From Cokeromyces recurvatus (taxonomy: Eukaryota; Mucoromycota; Mucoromycetes; Mucorales; Mucoraceae): a stretch of 64,000 nt of DNA. The notes below the pieces were generated by a model, which searched no databases, had not been told where the DNA came from, and was given only the letters and a program-made list of their open reading frames with translations. The stretch is from assembly GCF_025118155.1 (NCBI RefSeq), contig NW_026251398.1, positions 496,001 to 560,000 of the forward strand, read 5' to 3'. Positions 37,156-49,835 of the stretch are shown one piece after another (position 1 is the stretch's first letter; each line of letters opens with the position of its first letter). Both the position numbers and the translations under genes were made by a program.

Positions 37156-39785
37156 ATGGCTTTATCTTCTATAATTGAATATCCATTGCCTTTATTTTCT
37201 TTAAATAATATGAGTGAAACTTTGACTACATCTTCTTCTATTGCATCTACAACAAAAAAGCGTCATAAAAGTCATTCATTTCTTAAAGACATATCATTGT
37301 CTGCTAATATCCATAATAAACAACTGCCAAACCATCGCTATCAACATCATTTAAGTCGATCTACTTCAGATAGTGGTACGAAACAGTCAAAAGAGGCTTT
37401 ACAAACAGCAACACTACCTACTCAATATAGTAACTCTACCCTTCATAGAACAACACCAGACAATCATCATGCGTCATCTACGAATAGTTTTCTATTTAAT
37501 TTTGGACTCAAGTCATCAAGAAAGCAAAGCACCCACTTATCTTCAAAGGTTAGATTCAAACTTATTTCTGCCTCTCTCTCTCTCTCTCCTTCTTTCTTTC
37601 TTTCTTTCTCTCTTTTTTTTTCTTCCCTCTCCTCTATCCCTCCCTTAATTCCCCTATATTCATATTATTTCCTCTTCTCCCTCTCCTTATATTAAATGCT
37701 GATAATAGGAATTTTGTAAAGGTCAACAAACAAGATCTTTAAGTACGACAGTAAGACCGTTAAAGAACTTTTTAACCTCTTCAAAATCAACATATAGTCG
37801 ACTTTCAATCATTAGTTCACCAACAAATAATCCAGGTAAGGAATTAACAAAAAAAGAAAGAAAGAAAAAAAGGGAGAGGAAAGACTTGCACAACATGTAT
37901 ACATTTTCTAACATGATTCATTTTTTTCACCTCCTCCATAGAAGCGGCAATAGCTATGAATCCTTTAAAGAAACATTCACAGCATGTTACAAGTATAACC
38001 TCCAGTAGTGAAAATTTAATATCAACAAAGTAATAAATAATAATAATAATAAAAATAAAATGAATCTATTCTTTTTTTTTTTTTTAATTCTTAGAAAAAA
38101 AAAAATAGACCTATTTTACCAGTTGGGTTACAACAAGATATCACCCGATTTGCAATGAATGGATTTGCTCAAAAATATTTCTCGACTCATAAAAAAGGAT
38201 TATTTAGAAGGAGAGTTCCTATGGCGAAGATGTTGAAATGGACAAAAGTAATTTCAATAAAAAAAAAAAAAGATAAAAAAAAAGGCAAAACCAATAATTA
38301 ATTTTATTTATAAAAATATATAGGATCCTATTAAACAACCTTTAATTATGTTGAACAAGGATCTCTATAAGGATGCGCTTAGATGCTTTAAAATGATTCA
38401 AACAATTATGGGTGATAGACCACCTCACAAATCACTACCACGACCTCATAATGTAATAGAAGATATACAGAGTATTTTGAGCTGTGGTATTACTAAAGGT
38501 CAAATGCGTGATGAAATATATGTACAAGTTTGTAAACAATTGAACAATAATCCAAATGGGTAAATATGATACACAATAATAAGAATAGAATAGAATTAAA
38601 TTAATGTGTTTCATTATTGGGGAAAAAAAAAAGGGATAGTATTCGTAAAGGTTGGGAAATCCTCTGTATCATCAGTACTACCTTTCCTCCTTCAAAGAAC
38701 TTGGAGACTTATTTAACTAGTTTTGTTGAACAGAATCATGCTATTGAAGAAAATCATGTAGGTATCATTAGTCAACATGTTTCAACAAAGTTAAAGCGTG
38801 CATGTATTAGAGGTGCAAAAGGAAAAGTATTGACAATTGCAGAAATTCAACGAGCCAAAGTAAGTGTGTGAGCAAGAAAGAGAGAGAGAGAATAAATAAA
38901 TAGTTACTATCATTTGTAGGAAGCACCATTTAAACCGTCTGTATTTGGTGAATCACTCAGTTTTATTATCAATTTACAAAAAGATACATCATCGTTGCAA
39001 ATACCTCAAATTGTACCCTTTTTAACAAATGCTGTATTGCAAGCAAATGGTAAATATTCAGAAGGTATATTTCGTGTTCCAGGAGATGCAGATGCAGTGA
39101 CAGACTTGGTAATTAAAAAAAAAAACATAAACACACTTACATTACACATAGTATATACTATTAGTAGTTGAACACATATCATTTACTAAATGTTATTATT
39201 GGTTATTATCCTTTATTAACTAGAGGATTAAAATTGAAAATGGACATTATGATGCAATAGGCGTTACAGATCCAAATGTACCTGCTTCATTACTCAAGTA
39301 TTGGTTAAGGGATTTAGCAGAGCCCATTATTCCTTCTAAAGATTACGAGGATTGTATTCAATTTGCAGAAGATGCAGAAAAGGCAACTACTATTATTAAT
39401 CGATTACCTGATACAAATAGGCGTATTATATTGTTTATTATTAGTTTTTTACAAGTAAAATATATATGCATATATATATACATATAGAAAGAGAGAGGAG
39501 AAAGAAAGAAAGAAAGAAGCTATATACTAAATAGTTTGACTATAGGAATTTACATCGGATCCGGCTATTATTAAAAATACATTAATGAACGTCAATAACC
39601 TTGCTATGGTCTTTGCACCTAATTTTTTACGTTGTCCATCAGAAAGTTTAACAACAGTCTTTGAAAATTCGAAATATGAACAAGCCTTTTTAAGAACGTT
39701 GATTAATCAAATGGTAGCAGATGCCGATGCGTGTGCTTACGATCCTGATAATAGTAAGGCCATTGGAATTTTATTGCAACAATAA
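37156..39785 (+). CDS. MyTH4-RhoGAP protein
   Basis: Nine exons (37156-37548, 37709-37835, 37942-38029, 38109-38247, 38324-38559, 38634-38859, 38920-39108, 39224-39454, 39546-39785) give 622 aa. The first 160 residues are Ser/Thr/His-rich and probably phosphorylated. A MyTH4 domain follows (ITRFAMNGFAQKYFSTH, KDALRCFKMIQTIMGDRP, ITKGQMRDEIYVQVCKQLNN, RKGWEILCIISTTFPPS), which binds microtubules or membranes in other proteins. The RhoGAP domain covers 404-620, with the arginine finger in EGIFRVPG (Arg455) and the conserved VNNLAMVFAPNFLR. It should speed GTP hydrolysis by a Rho-family GTPase; animal Vilse/ARHGAP39 shares the domain pairing. Acceptors at 37708 and 38108 are chosen to keep the frame. 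A CT-rich tract fills intron 1. The gene converges on a RhoGEF. Confidence 0.92.
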
Positions 39786-39858
39786 TTGATTTATGTTGTA
39801 TAAAAAAAAAAAAGAATAGATATTGTGTTTTTTTTTTCTTAGTATGTTTATTTACATT

Positions 39859-42800
39859 TTAAATGAATTTACGTGCATTATTACTACGTTGAGGATTAAG
39901 TTTTAAATAAAATACATGTTGAACATCAGATCTTTGTGAATGAGTCATACATCCATGAATTACAACAGGTGCTGTAGTATCACTAGGGGATGTTTGCTGA
40001 TAATAAGTTAATCGAATTTGATCTCCTGGAATAATTTGGACAAGACCTCCCTATTATGTAATATGAATAATGTAGATTGAAATTAAAATACTTTTTTTTT
40101 TTTTTTTTTTTTTTACAACTTACAGTATCAACATGTCGAATTTCTATAAATTGTACACTAAAGGCAATGATATAAGGGTATTGATAAACAATATGTTCAG
40201 GATTACCTTCCCATTCACATAATAAAGGAAGTCTAAATAAAATAAAATAAAAAATAGTAATAAGTATCATTATAGAAATTCATCTTCTAGTTACTAACAT
40301 ACTTTTGTGGTCCTCGTTGAACTAATGATCCATTTCGGTTATTGACATAAAACGCAAACCTGTTATAACATAGTAAAAATTTATCATGTACACGATACAT
40401 GGCCAAAGGTTTGATAGATTCTGCTTGTCTATGTACAAAATTAAATTGAGGGTCTCCCTTATCAGGTATATCTCTTCCTCCTACGCTCAAATTCTCTGGA
40501 TCAATAATTTCAAATCCTCTTTCACAGACAATCAATAATTTAGATTTTAAGAAATGAACGTTACTTGATTCTGCCCCCACATAAAATTCCTAGAATAAGG
40601 TATAACATCATCAAGTTTATAAATATACATATATGTATATATGTATATATATGTTTGTACCTTATATTTTTTAAACCATAAATGACTGGATCTATTTTTA
40701 ATCATAAACCCAGTCTTTGGCGTAATGTATTTCTGATTTTTGGGATCACGAAGATTATAAAGAGGTTCCAATAGAGTAAAAATACTAGATGTATTCTTTT
40801 TCTTTTTAAAGATAACAAGGTCCTTGTTATTATAAACGCCTACTTGGAAAAAATGAATATGTTGGCCTAGCTCTTGTCCTAAACGATCAATGGATGTCGA
40901 TTTCTTATTATATGTAGTGCCATTGGTTAATAACATGTCAAGCGGATAGGCTGTTAGTGTTTTATCTAATTTGAAAAGAAAAAACAAAGAGAGAGAGAGA
41001 GAGAGAAAGCATACGCACGTGGGTATTAGATTTAAATCTACAATATATATGATAACTTTTTTTATTATTACCTGCTAAAACTATCAAGATATTACATTTC
41101 TCTATAATAGCTAACTGAGTTACATTTTCAGATGATAAAACTCGTTGTACTGTTGTTGTTTGACTATGAATAGATTTAACATAAATTCCATTATCTGTTC
41201 CTATAGCTAATTTCTTATCATTATTTATAGAAGCTTTATATAGATAGAGAAAAAGAAATATATATAAATATATATTTAAGATCAAACCCCCCCCCTTTTT
41301 TTTCAAGTAACCATATATGATATATGTATACTTACTAAAGAGAACTGTACAATTAATTCTCCCATTTTTAATAGCATTATTAGAAATGGTAGCTGCTGAG
41401 GAATATCTAAATGAAGTATCATCCAAAGTAATTAAATCATACACATCTTCACCTAAACGTTTTTTCAAAGACAATTTAGCTTCTTCAATAGCTGACAACC
41501 ATTTCTGTTTCTCTTCTGATGTAGTACATACAAAATGGTAGACACCATCACGTTGACCCAAATGCTGTAACGTTAAGGGTAATAATAATCCATTATTGTT
41601 AGTCAATAACGCCGCACTACTATGAAGATAATGATGACTACCCCCAGTAGCGGCTATACCTATGGATGACGATGATGCTGACGACGACCCTAATAACGAC
41701 ATATCCTGACTACTATGACCTATATAAAGCATCTGTAGAGGAATGGGCCTCCTCCAGACACGGTACTCATCTTGAGGCGTTGCAGTCGTTGATTTTCGAA
41801 GCTTTGTCATCAAGACCAAATGATCAAAGACAAAAACGTGAATATCTGTTTTCTCCATTTCAATACCATTCATACGACGCCTCTTGAGGTCACCTTGATA
41901 ATACAAACGACGATGAGGATCTGTCAACTGTAAATCTTGATATTCGCCCTGTTTAAAGTTGATAGCATCATTAATTTCAAGTATTTCAACACGTTTCTTG
42001 AAAAGAGCAGAGAGTGTATCAGAATGAGAGGCACATTTTTTTATCATGTCAATCGATTTTGTTAAATAGGCATGATCAGGATGTGTATTCTCCGTTTTTT
42101 TCAAAATGGCTTCAAGGAGGAGCGGGTAACGCTGAAGACGAGTTACTGGATTCAAGAGGAAATGACGCAAGGCTAGACGACGCATCCTCTTATTACGCTC
42201 AGTGTGTACAACAAATTTCGCAAATTCTGGGTTTTGACGCTCTTCAGCCTTAAACAAGTATTCTGCTAAAGCAACGCGAGGACAATAGCGCGTGAAGGGG
42301 TCCTCAAAATAGGCAGTGTGCTTAATGAGGACATCACCAATCATGGGTACACATATATGTTGCTGTTGAAGTGCTAAAAGGTCTCTAAGGAGTGCTGTAC
42401 TGATATCAATTAGCTCTTTATAGTTTCCAAAGACCTGTGTGATAAATTCTTCGCGTCGCTTTGATGAGTTAATAATAGAAGGTTTATTTTCTAAAAGAGG
42501 ATGAATGATAACCTCTGAAAGAGTTTCCAGGTCATGTTTATAGACATCCTCCGAATAGATCAGCTCATTGATTGCCTCTTGACGAGCAATTTCCTTTTTT
42601 GAAAGAGTGGATATAATTTCCTTAGGAGCACGTTGCGCCCATGCTGTATGTGACGTAGTAAGTTCCAACATGTGTGGTAAAGGAGAATCGGTCGTTATTG
42701 AAGAAGAAGAGAATCGTTCCTTTTGACGAAGGATGATTGGATTATTTTCAAATTCAGCAGCAAATATGTCTGGTTTATTAGGACACCGAGGTGCATAGCA

Positions 42801-43929
42801 ACCACCTTTACCAGGTAAACAATGATAGGTATAACATTCTAATAATCCAGTCAAAACGCCTGTGGGTATATTTTCATTGTTGTTTTCGTCAACATCATCT
42901 TGTAATGTATAGTATTCGTCAGAGGAATTAAAGACAGTACCCTGGATAATTGATTTTTGGGAATAATGAATGGGGTCAAAAAGAGGCGGTTTGGATTTCA
43001 TAAGGGCATTAGCTATTAAAATGCAATATCCTTCGGAGATACCATCTAATAAATTATGCAATATTTTAATTGCCTCTTTACCGGTAAATGATTCCGGATA
43101 TTCGTTTGCACAAAATAATTCACGTACATGTTCTAAGCCTCGTACATGTCTAATAAACACTTTACTTAATACTGAAAGGAAAGCATAATTAGGTTGTTTT
43201 TGTTTTTGTTGTTGTTGTTGTTGTTGTTGCTGTTGCTGTTGTATGGTAATGACAGGACTGACTGTGACTGTGTCATCACGGTTAGTAAAGGAAGAAGAAT
43301 TTGATGAAGAAACACTGTTAGAATGAGTTAAATTACTATTAGATATTACAGGCTGTTGTTTGCTATTTATTAAAGAAGAGTAATTCACCGTTGTCTTTTT
43401 TTGACGTATCTCTGAAGTATGTGCAAGATAAGTATTTGCATAATCAGGATATTGATCATGATAATAATTTTGTACAGGATAATTATAAGACATAGACAAA
43501 TTAGGTTCCACAAGTGTGGCGGATGGCAAGTTAAAAGATGGAGCGACTGTAGTATCAGCATAAACTGAGTATGTTCGTCTATTAATCATATTTTGAAAAC
43601 TATTATTATAATTCTATGAAAAGATTCAAAATAAATATGTATTAATATGTTATTAAAAAAAAAAGAGAGAGAGAGAGAAAGTTCACTTATTAAACAAAGC
43701 ATACAGAAGATGGCTTTAAAGTAGTATTCGATCTACTTGGTAATGTAGGTGACTGTCTATAAGATTGTTGAAGTGAATGAGCCCTACTGGGTAACATGGG
43801 CTGCTGTTGTTGTTGTTGCTGTTCTTGAGAGATTTCAGAAATGTAAGAATCAACATCACGCATAAGACCATTTAAAGATGCATTTGTATATTTATTATCT
43901 TTATTTCGTAATTGAGACGAATTCCACAT
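39859..43929 (-). CDS. Rom2-type RhoGEF (DEP-DH-PH-CNH)
   Basis: Seven exons (43929-43705, 43613-41336, 41233-41072, 40965-40661, 40589-40303, 40232-40124, 40050-39859) give 1,185 aa. After a Gln/Ser-rich N-terminus comes a DEP domain (about 220-330; KVFIRHVRGLEHVRELF, SFTGKEAIKILHNLL). The DH exchange domain follows (about 414-610; RQEAINELIYSEDVYKHDL, LLNPVTRLQRYPLLLEAIL), then a PH domain (GDLKRRRMNGIEMEKTDIHV) and a C-terminal CNH domain (KKLAIGTDNGIYVKSI to GGRDIPDKGDPQF). The order matches budding-yeast Rom1/Rom2 and fission-yeast Rgf proteins, which activate Rho1 for cell-wall glucan synthesis and polarity. The start at 43929 (MWNSSQLRN) is chosen because further upstream the frame runs into poly(T). 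Two polyQ tracts vary in length codon by codon. Confidence 0.95.
43197..43239 (-). repeat. CAA/CAG repeat encoding poly-Gln in the RhoGEF
   Basis: About twelve consecutive Gln codons in exon 2 of the RhoGEF, mostly CAA, just before the DEP domain. A second, shorter Gln run lies at 43801-43824 in exon 1. Confidence 0.85.
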
Positions 43930-43949
43930 GTTGAATGAAAGTAAACATT

Positions 43950-43950
<1 letters not shown>

Positions 43951-43987
<37 letters not shown>
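43951..43987. repeat. A37 homopolymer upstream of the RhoGEF start codon
   Basis: In transcript orientation this is T37 that ends 22 nt before the RhoGEF ATG. It lies in the leader or core promoter. Confidence 0.85.
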
Positions 43988-43989
<2 letters not shown>

Positions 43990-44908
43990 CGTTTTGGAAA
44001 AAAAAATTAAACTACAGTTATAGCTTAAAATAATAACTTTATCCATTGTCCTTTTTATTCAATATTACAACTACTTTTTACACACATAAAAAAAAATATA
44101 GAAGCATTTGTATATACAATAAAGACTTGTATTGTAGGAATAGACTTTTCTTTTTATAAGATCTACCTATCATACAATTTATACTCGAATTTATTTATCG
44201 TATTCCAATATTATAATCCCTAAAATTGTTGTTTATATATGATGATATATAATGAAGAATCACAATACAGAACAGATTACATAATAAGGTATACTAACTT
44301 TAATGTTAATTCTTCCTATTTTGTTATTAAGTTTATAGTTAAATGTATTATACTGTATTTCTATAATAAGTGAAAATACAAACTTGATTTGTTATATTGT
44401 ATCTTTAGAATATTCGATAAAGTTTAACATTCGATTATAAAAAATATACATATATATTGATAAATTATAGAGCTAGGGGATACATAATAGTTTTTATTAA
44501 TGTAAACCAACCATAATATAATATATAAAAATGCAAGGATTGCTTATGTAACAATGACAGTAATGTTGAAATGTTCCGAAAATCTTATGTATGACTTTAT
44601 ATTACTGTCGGAGTATATCTTCCAATTATCATCATGGTTCTTGCTACCATTAATGTTTCTGTTGAAGACTCATTCTTTATTCCTAGGATTTATTTATATA
44701 TTAAAAACAATGGTTCATATGTATTTTTTATTTATTATGCTGCATTTCTCAAAGACATAAGATATAGTATATATAGAAATATATAACATATATACAGAAA
44801 GCATGTATATATCTTTTACACAGAGTATCTTTTTCTTTTATTAAAACTCAAATGCATGTAACAAAAATTAAACTATTATACAATATTTGATTATTATTTT
44901 TTTTTCTT
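43988..44908. other. Intergenic region
   Basis: AT-rich spacer upstream of the RhoGEF and downstream of the secreted-protein gene. TATA-rich runs only; no supported feature. Confidence 0.45.
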
Positions 44909-45121
44909 TTACCAAGTAGCTTGGTTATCATGACTTCTACGATGATTGAATAACCAATCAAAATCTTCTCTAGAAATTATATGAGTATTTGAAGTAAATG
45001 GATATGTAGTTTTACTACTACTAGTGATTTCGGTTTCTTGAAGTTGACTAATTTTCTTAGAGATAAGGTCGATAAATAACTGCCATTGTTCAGTTGTGGT
45101 AAGATTTGAAGTGATAATATT

Positions 45122-46087
45122 TTATTGGTTTATTTGATTTGAAACTCTAGGGTATTTGTTAATTAAATAGGAAGAAAATCCATTCCATTGAGTCAGGACT
45201 TGATCTGGTGAATTTTTTTGGTTAGATTCTTCAAAGTTTTTGATTTCAGCAACAATAGCAGTAATGGCATCATTAGGATTAGTAACACTATCTGTAGAAG
45301 CAGATAAGGCTCTTAATTCTAAACGGATACTGCTATTATTATTCATAATGTTATTAAGATGTGTAGCATTGTTGGTACTATTATTTCCCGAAATAAAATT
45401 ATTGTCTCGATTATAATCACCATTAATTATACGAAGACAGCCATACTGAGATAATCCTGTATTACAATCAGCCTAAAGGAAAATGTTATTTAAACCAATA
45501 ATATATGTATACTTTTTTTTTTGTATAAATACCTTTTCTTGACAGCATCGGATACAAAATCTTTCAACATCAGGTTCAATCATACTAACAAAATATTTGT
45601 AACCTTTACATTTTGCACCAATAGGCTTGCCATTATCGTGGTTATCGTATTGTCCACCTCCATCAGTAGCATTTAAAGAATAGTGAGTACGATTAAAAAA
45701 TCCAGTAACTTGTACATAACTGTCATTTTTTAAATAATAATGGGCTGTTGTAATAAATCCTATGTATATATATATATGACTAAGCACAAGATATGTATGT
45801 TATATTGTTAAAATTATAGATATACCTTCTGGGAATTCAGTAGCATTGTATACAAGACTTTTGTTAGTACAGAAGGGAATACCGTTATCTTCATTTAATG
45901 CAATTTCAAGTCCTGGTTTAGGAGGCAGGAAAAGACAAAACTCTTCTTGACTTACAATCGTTGTTAGTGGATAATAGGTAGATATTGATGTATTAGTAAT
46001 AGGGACCGCATTTACGAATGAAGAAGAGGCAATTACAGCAGTGATAAAGCTTGAAAGGATAAACTTTCTAGTGAATAAAAAATACAT
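45122..46087 (-). CDS. Secreted cysteine-containing protein, in-frame TAA with open extension
   Basis: Three exons (46087-45826, 45759-45533, 45472-45122) give 279 aa. A signal peptide (MYFLFTRKFILSSF..., cleaved near SSFVNA) is followed by EEFCLFLPPKPGLEIALNED, VQVTGFFNRTHYSLNATDGG, GAKCKGYKYFVSMIEPDVER and FCIRCCQEKADCNTG. This last part looks like a disulphide-rich surface domain. Many N-x-S/T sites suggest glycosylation. I do not recognise a named family. After the TAA at 45124-45122 the same frame stays open for 70 more codons to a second TAA at 44909, with ordinary-looking protein (TEQWQLFIDLISKKISQLQE). Either the stop is real and recent, or a 66-nt intron with a weak GTTTCA donor and CAG acceptor removes it. 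Both readings are in frame. Confidence 0.7.
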
Positions 46088-47942
46088 TATATGTATATAC
46101 AAAATAAAGAGAGAGAGAGAAAGGAAGATAGAAATGAGCTTAATTTATAATTCATTTTTTAACTCCACTGCTAATCTGTTATCGTTGTTGATAATAATTA
46201 TCACATTATAGTTTGTTGCATAAAAATTACTCTTTATATTGCTCTTTTCTAAATAAACAAAACAAAGGATACTTACTAATATGATGAACATAATTACAAA
46301 AAAATGAAGAAAGGTATAGTTTTTTTTTTTTTTTTTTTTTTAATTAATTAATTAAATCAAGTTAGCAGATCAGATCTAATAGGAGCAAGTTAAGGTTTAT
46401 CGTCTCTGTGAATTGATACCATAACAATAAAGATATGGAATTTGGTATTAATTGTGTCAAAAGGTAGAAATACAAGACTATAGTCAGGCTATTTTTTAAG
46501 TTTAGTGGATAATAATAGATAAATCACTACTAGTAGAGTTGACAATATAGAATAACCGAAGGACTTAGCATTTTCAATAGATATAATGGCTAGGTACTCT
46601 GAATCTATTTCTGATGTTAGTACGCTTCTAACCTCTTTCATAGTGTCTCAGTACTACTATAGATATCACTCCCTATAAAGGTAAAATATTCATCTCCACT
46701 TATAATATCTTTATAGAAACTTTATATCCATTTACTCATAAAGCTCCAATTCGGACTAAAACTTTATGTATATATACTACAGCAGAGTATTCCAGCATCT
46801 TATTTTTTTTCTTTGTTTTAGTTATTTTGGTGATAATTGTATTAGAAATTTTCGCAGAATGCGTCAATATAATCTTATCTTTGCCCTTTTGTAAAATTTT
46901 TGAATATTGCCTCGAGTAATCTTCTTTTCGTGCAGAAGCAACATCTATTTATATTGTTCAGAGCAGATTCTTTGAAAGTCAAAACGTGTCAAATCAAGTT
47001 ATGTGGTGTCGGATGGAAACCTATTACTGTGTTTTTTTCTTCGAAGAAAGATCATCTTCTTACACTTACATTAGTATTTATGAACATTAAATTAACCTAG
47101 AATACAGTAGCTCTATGCGTCATTTGAAGTGCTTTTTTAAATAATATATAATCGGCCTTCCTTTTTCTTATACGATGTATATGTATATGTATGTATATAT
47201 ATACTTAATGGAGTATAAATCAAATTACTTATTCCAAATGCACCTTCTTAGTATCATCCCAATGTTATTTTCAAATATTTCGTAGAATCCTACATTATCA
47301 TCATTCCTGCATTCACACTGTATCAACAGTTTAACAAAAGTGCCATGACCTTGACAGCTAAATAAATTAAAAATAACAGCGACAAAGACTATACAACAAA
47401 TCAATTCTATATTAGCAACTTTTTTTTTTTTTGATTTTAGTTGTAATAAATAGGGTCATCATCATTGTATACAACAACAACAACGATATGATAGATTTCA
47501 GATTTAAGATGGTATTTATTGGACAATCAATTTATTTAATTTTTTTTCCACGATAACATTAAACAGTAAAAAATTTCCTTTTTAAAACTAAAGCTTTCTT
47601 AAAGAGGCAGAAAATAAAATGCCTACTATTGCCTTGAATTACTTTAGAGTATATTTTTGTAACTTTGACGGTTGTGCTATTTTCGATGGCAGTAGGATTT
47701 ATTTTACTTTTTATCAATGCTCTCTTTAATAGGGTTTAGGAAAAAGCAAAGATGAAGGGAAATAAACATATTTACGGCTTTATTTCTCGAGCATTGTCTG
47801 AATAGTGATTAGCTAATGATAGATTTGAAGCGTAACATTACTATAAAAGTCCTTTAGACTGGTTTTCATGTTTCTTTACCATTAATGTTTTTTTTTCTAC
47901 CTAACAGTCTAAATTGTCCTTGTAATATTAGCCTCAGGCTTG

Positions 47943-47974
<32 letters not shown>

Positions 47975-48195
47975 AGCTATCTAACTTTCACTAGTATTTA
48001 ATAAGTCAGTTCATTTTGTTATTTTTATGTTTATTTTTCACTGACACAGATGTTTATTTAATGTCTAAAAGATAATCCTTCAAAGTATAAACTGTGTAAT
48101 CACATGCTCAATAAAAAAAAAAGTGGAGTTGCTATATTTTCTCACAAAGATGCCCTCCCCCCCTTTTTTTTTCGCTCTTCCTTTCTTTTCCTTTA
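46088..48195. other. 2.1-kb divergent intergenic region
   Basis: Spacer between the secreted-protein gene (-) and the BTB gene (+). It holds a GA microsatellite at 46109-46122, T22 at 46320-46341 and T29 at 47941-47969. The G/C content rises slightly at 46860-47050 but no gene is supported. Confidence 0.45.
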
Positions 48196-49721
48196 ATGTA
48201 TCAGCAACAATATGAAATATTTATGGATAATATTTTTGAACCACCACCAGATTATAGAAGAATGAATACAGCAGCACTATCATCCCCTACTTATGATAGT
48301 AGTAATACATCAATAGAGAATGACGTTATTCCTCAGCATCCTTCTCGGTCGCCTCTTCATCATCAACCTTCATTAACTGAGATAGTTTATGAAGACTTGA
48401 ACCGAAATAATGACATGAATGAAGTTGAAGGCAATGAGAGTATTTATTATGAGACTACTATGTCTACAATTAATAATGATACAAGTCAAATAGATAGCTG
48501 TAGTATTGCTACCTCGTCTTTATTTACCGCCATTGATGAATCAGACGATAATGACGAAAATGAACATGATAGTTCATCTAATAATAGTGACGCCTCTACT
48601 ACAACGACCGAGAAACCTATAAAATTATCAAACATTAATGAATTAATGAAAGACTTAAATATTCAACATGATGAATGGGAAGGTATCATATATATATATT
48701 ATATATAATGAAGCTTTATGTATAATAATAATACATAGATTATAGACCAAAGTATAAAGCATTAAATGATTCATATATCAATACAAAACATGGTAAAACT
48801 ATTTGCAGTAAAAGTAAATATTTACTTAATTATTTATAATAGAAATTTACAAAGAAATATATACTACAATGCAAAAAATACATGAATTAGACGATGACTT
48901 TAGTAACGTCAAATTAAAAGTATTTCAATTCAATATGTTAGAAAAAGATTATAAAGAAATGACGAGACGACTATTATATCAATGTCAAGAATTAATAAAA
49001 CAAAAAGAAGCATATAAAAACGATCATTTGATTACAACACTAAGAAAAAAAAGTAATCACACACCAGATATTACATAATATGTTAGGGATTTACTTTCCA
49101 TATAAATAAATATATAAATATTTATTTAATATAGGTCAACAACAGAATAATAATGAAAAAATAAGATTAAATATTGGTGGAAATGTATTTGAGGTATTCC
49201 ATTGATTTATACTCATGAAAAAAGATATTTACTTTAATTATTGTATGTAGACATCTTTAAGTACGTTACAACGTGACAGAAATAGTTTATTGGCTGCTAT
49301 GTTTTCAGGTAGGCATCCAAATATGATGTCATCTTTGGAGGATGATGGATCCTATTTTATAGATCGAGATCCTTCCCATTTTCGATTTATATTAAATTAT
49401 TTAAGAGATTTAAGGGTAATAATAATAAAATAAAAAAAGGTTTTTAAATCATGAATATAGTATTCAATAAATTTTTATTATCTAGATTCCACCTACTATT
49501 TTACAAGATTTAAAGATGTAAATAAAATATAACATTTATACTTTTTTTTTTTTTTTGTTACTCTATTTATGATGAAATTAACATTTCTATTTAGTCGTCA
49601 AGAACTATTACAAGAAGTATGTATCTATAAATTATATTTTCAGATATTCATTTTTTTTTTTTTTTTTGTATAGGCAAAATATTATCGAATAGAAGGACTT
49701 GTAAATTTGCTTCTTGAATAA
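48196..49721 (+). CDS. BTB/POZ (KCTD, T1-type) protein
   Basis: Eight exons (48196-48682, 48739-48792, 48843-49052, 49135-49193, 49251-49415, 49486-49517, 49595-49616, 49674-49721) give 358 aa. The N-terminal half is acidic and Ser/Asn-rich (DESDDNDENEHDSSS). A coiled-coil segment follows (YKEIYTTMQKIHELDDDF, LYQCQELIKQKEAYKN). The C-terminus is a T1/K-channel-tetramerisation BTB: KIRLNIGGNVFETSLSTLQR, SYFIDRDPSHFRFILNYLRD, ending AKYYRIEGLVNLLLE. In other organisms KCTD proteins bring substrates to cullin-3 ubiquitin ligases; no channel domain is present here. Two exons are tiny (32 and 22 nt). Exon 3 is ended at 49052 because this donor (GTAATC) alone restores the frame. Confidence 0.85.
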
Positions 49722-49835
49722 GATGATCTCTTTTTTTTTAGTTACACAAGATATAAGTTTATAACCATAGCAACTCCCCTTTATGTTTTAATCGTTTTTT
49801 TAACCTCCAACCCCTTAATTTTGGCCCCTTCCTTT
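49722..49835. promoter_or_regulatory. Short spacer holding the next promoter
   Basis: Only 114 nt separate the BTB stop codon from the next start codon on the same strand. A CT/CA-rich leader (ccccttaattttggcccctt at about 49811) precedes the ATG. Confidence 0.35.

Noticed and set aside
46860..47100. Possible exon with balanced composition
   Set aside because: No frame extends through canonical splice sites and no family is recognised.
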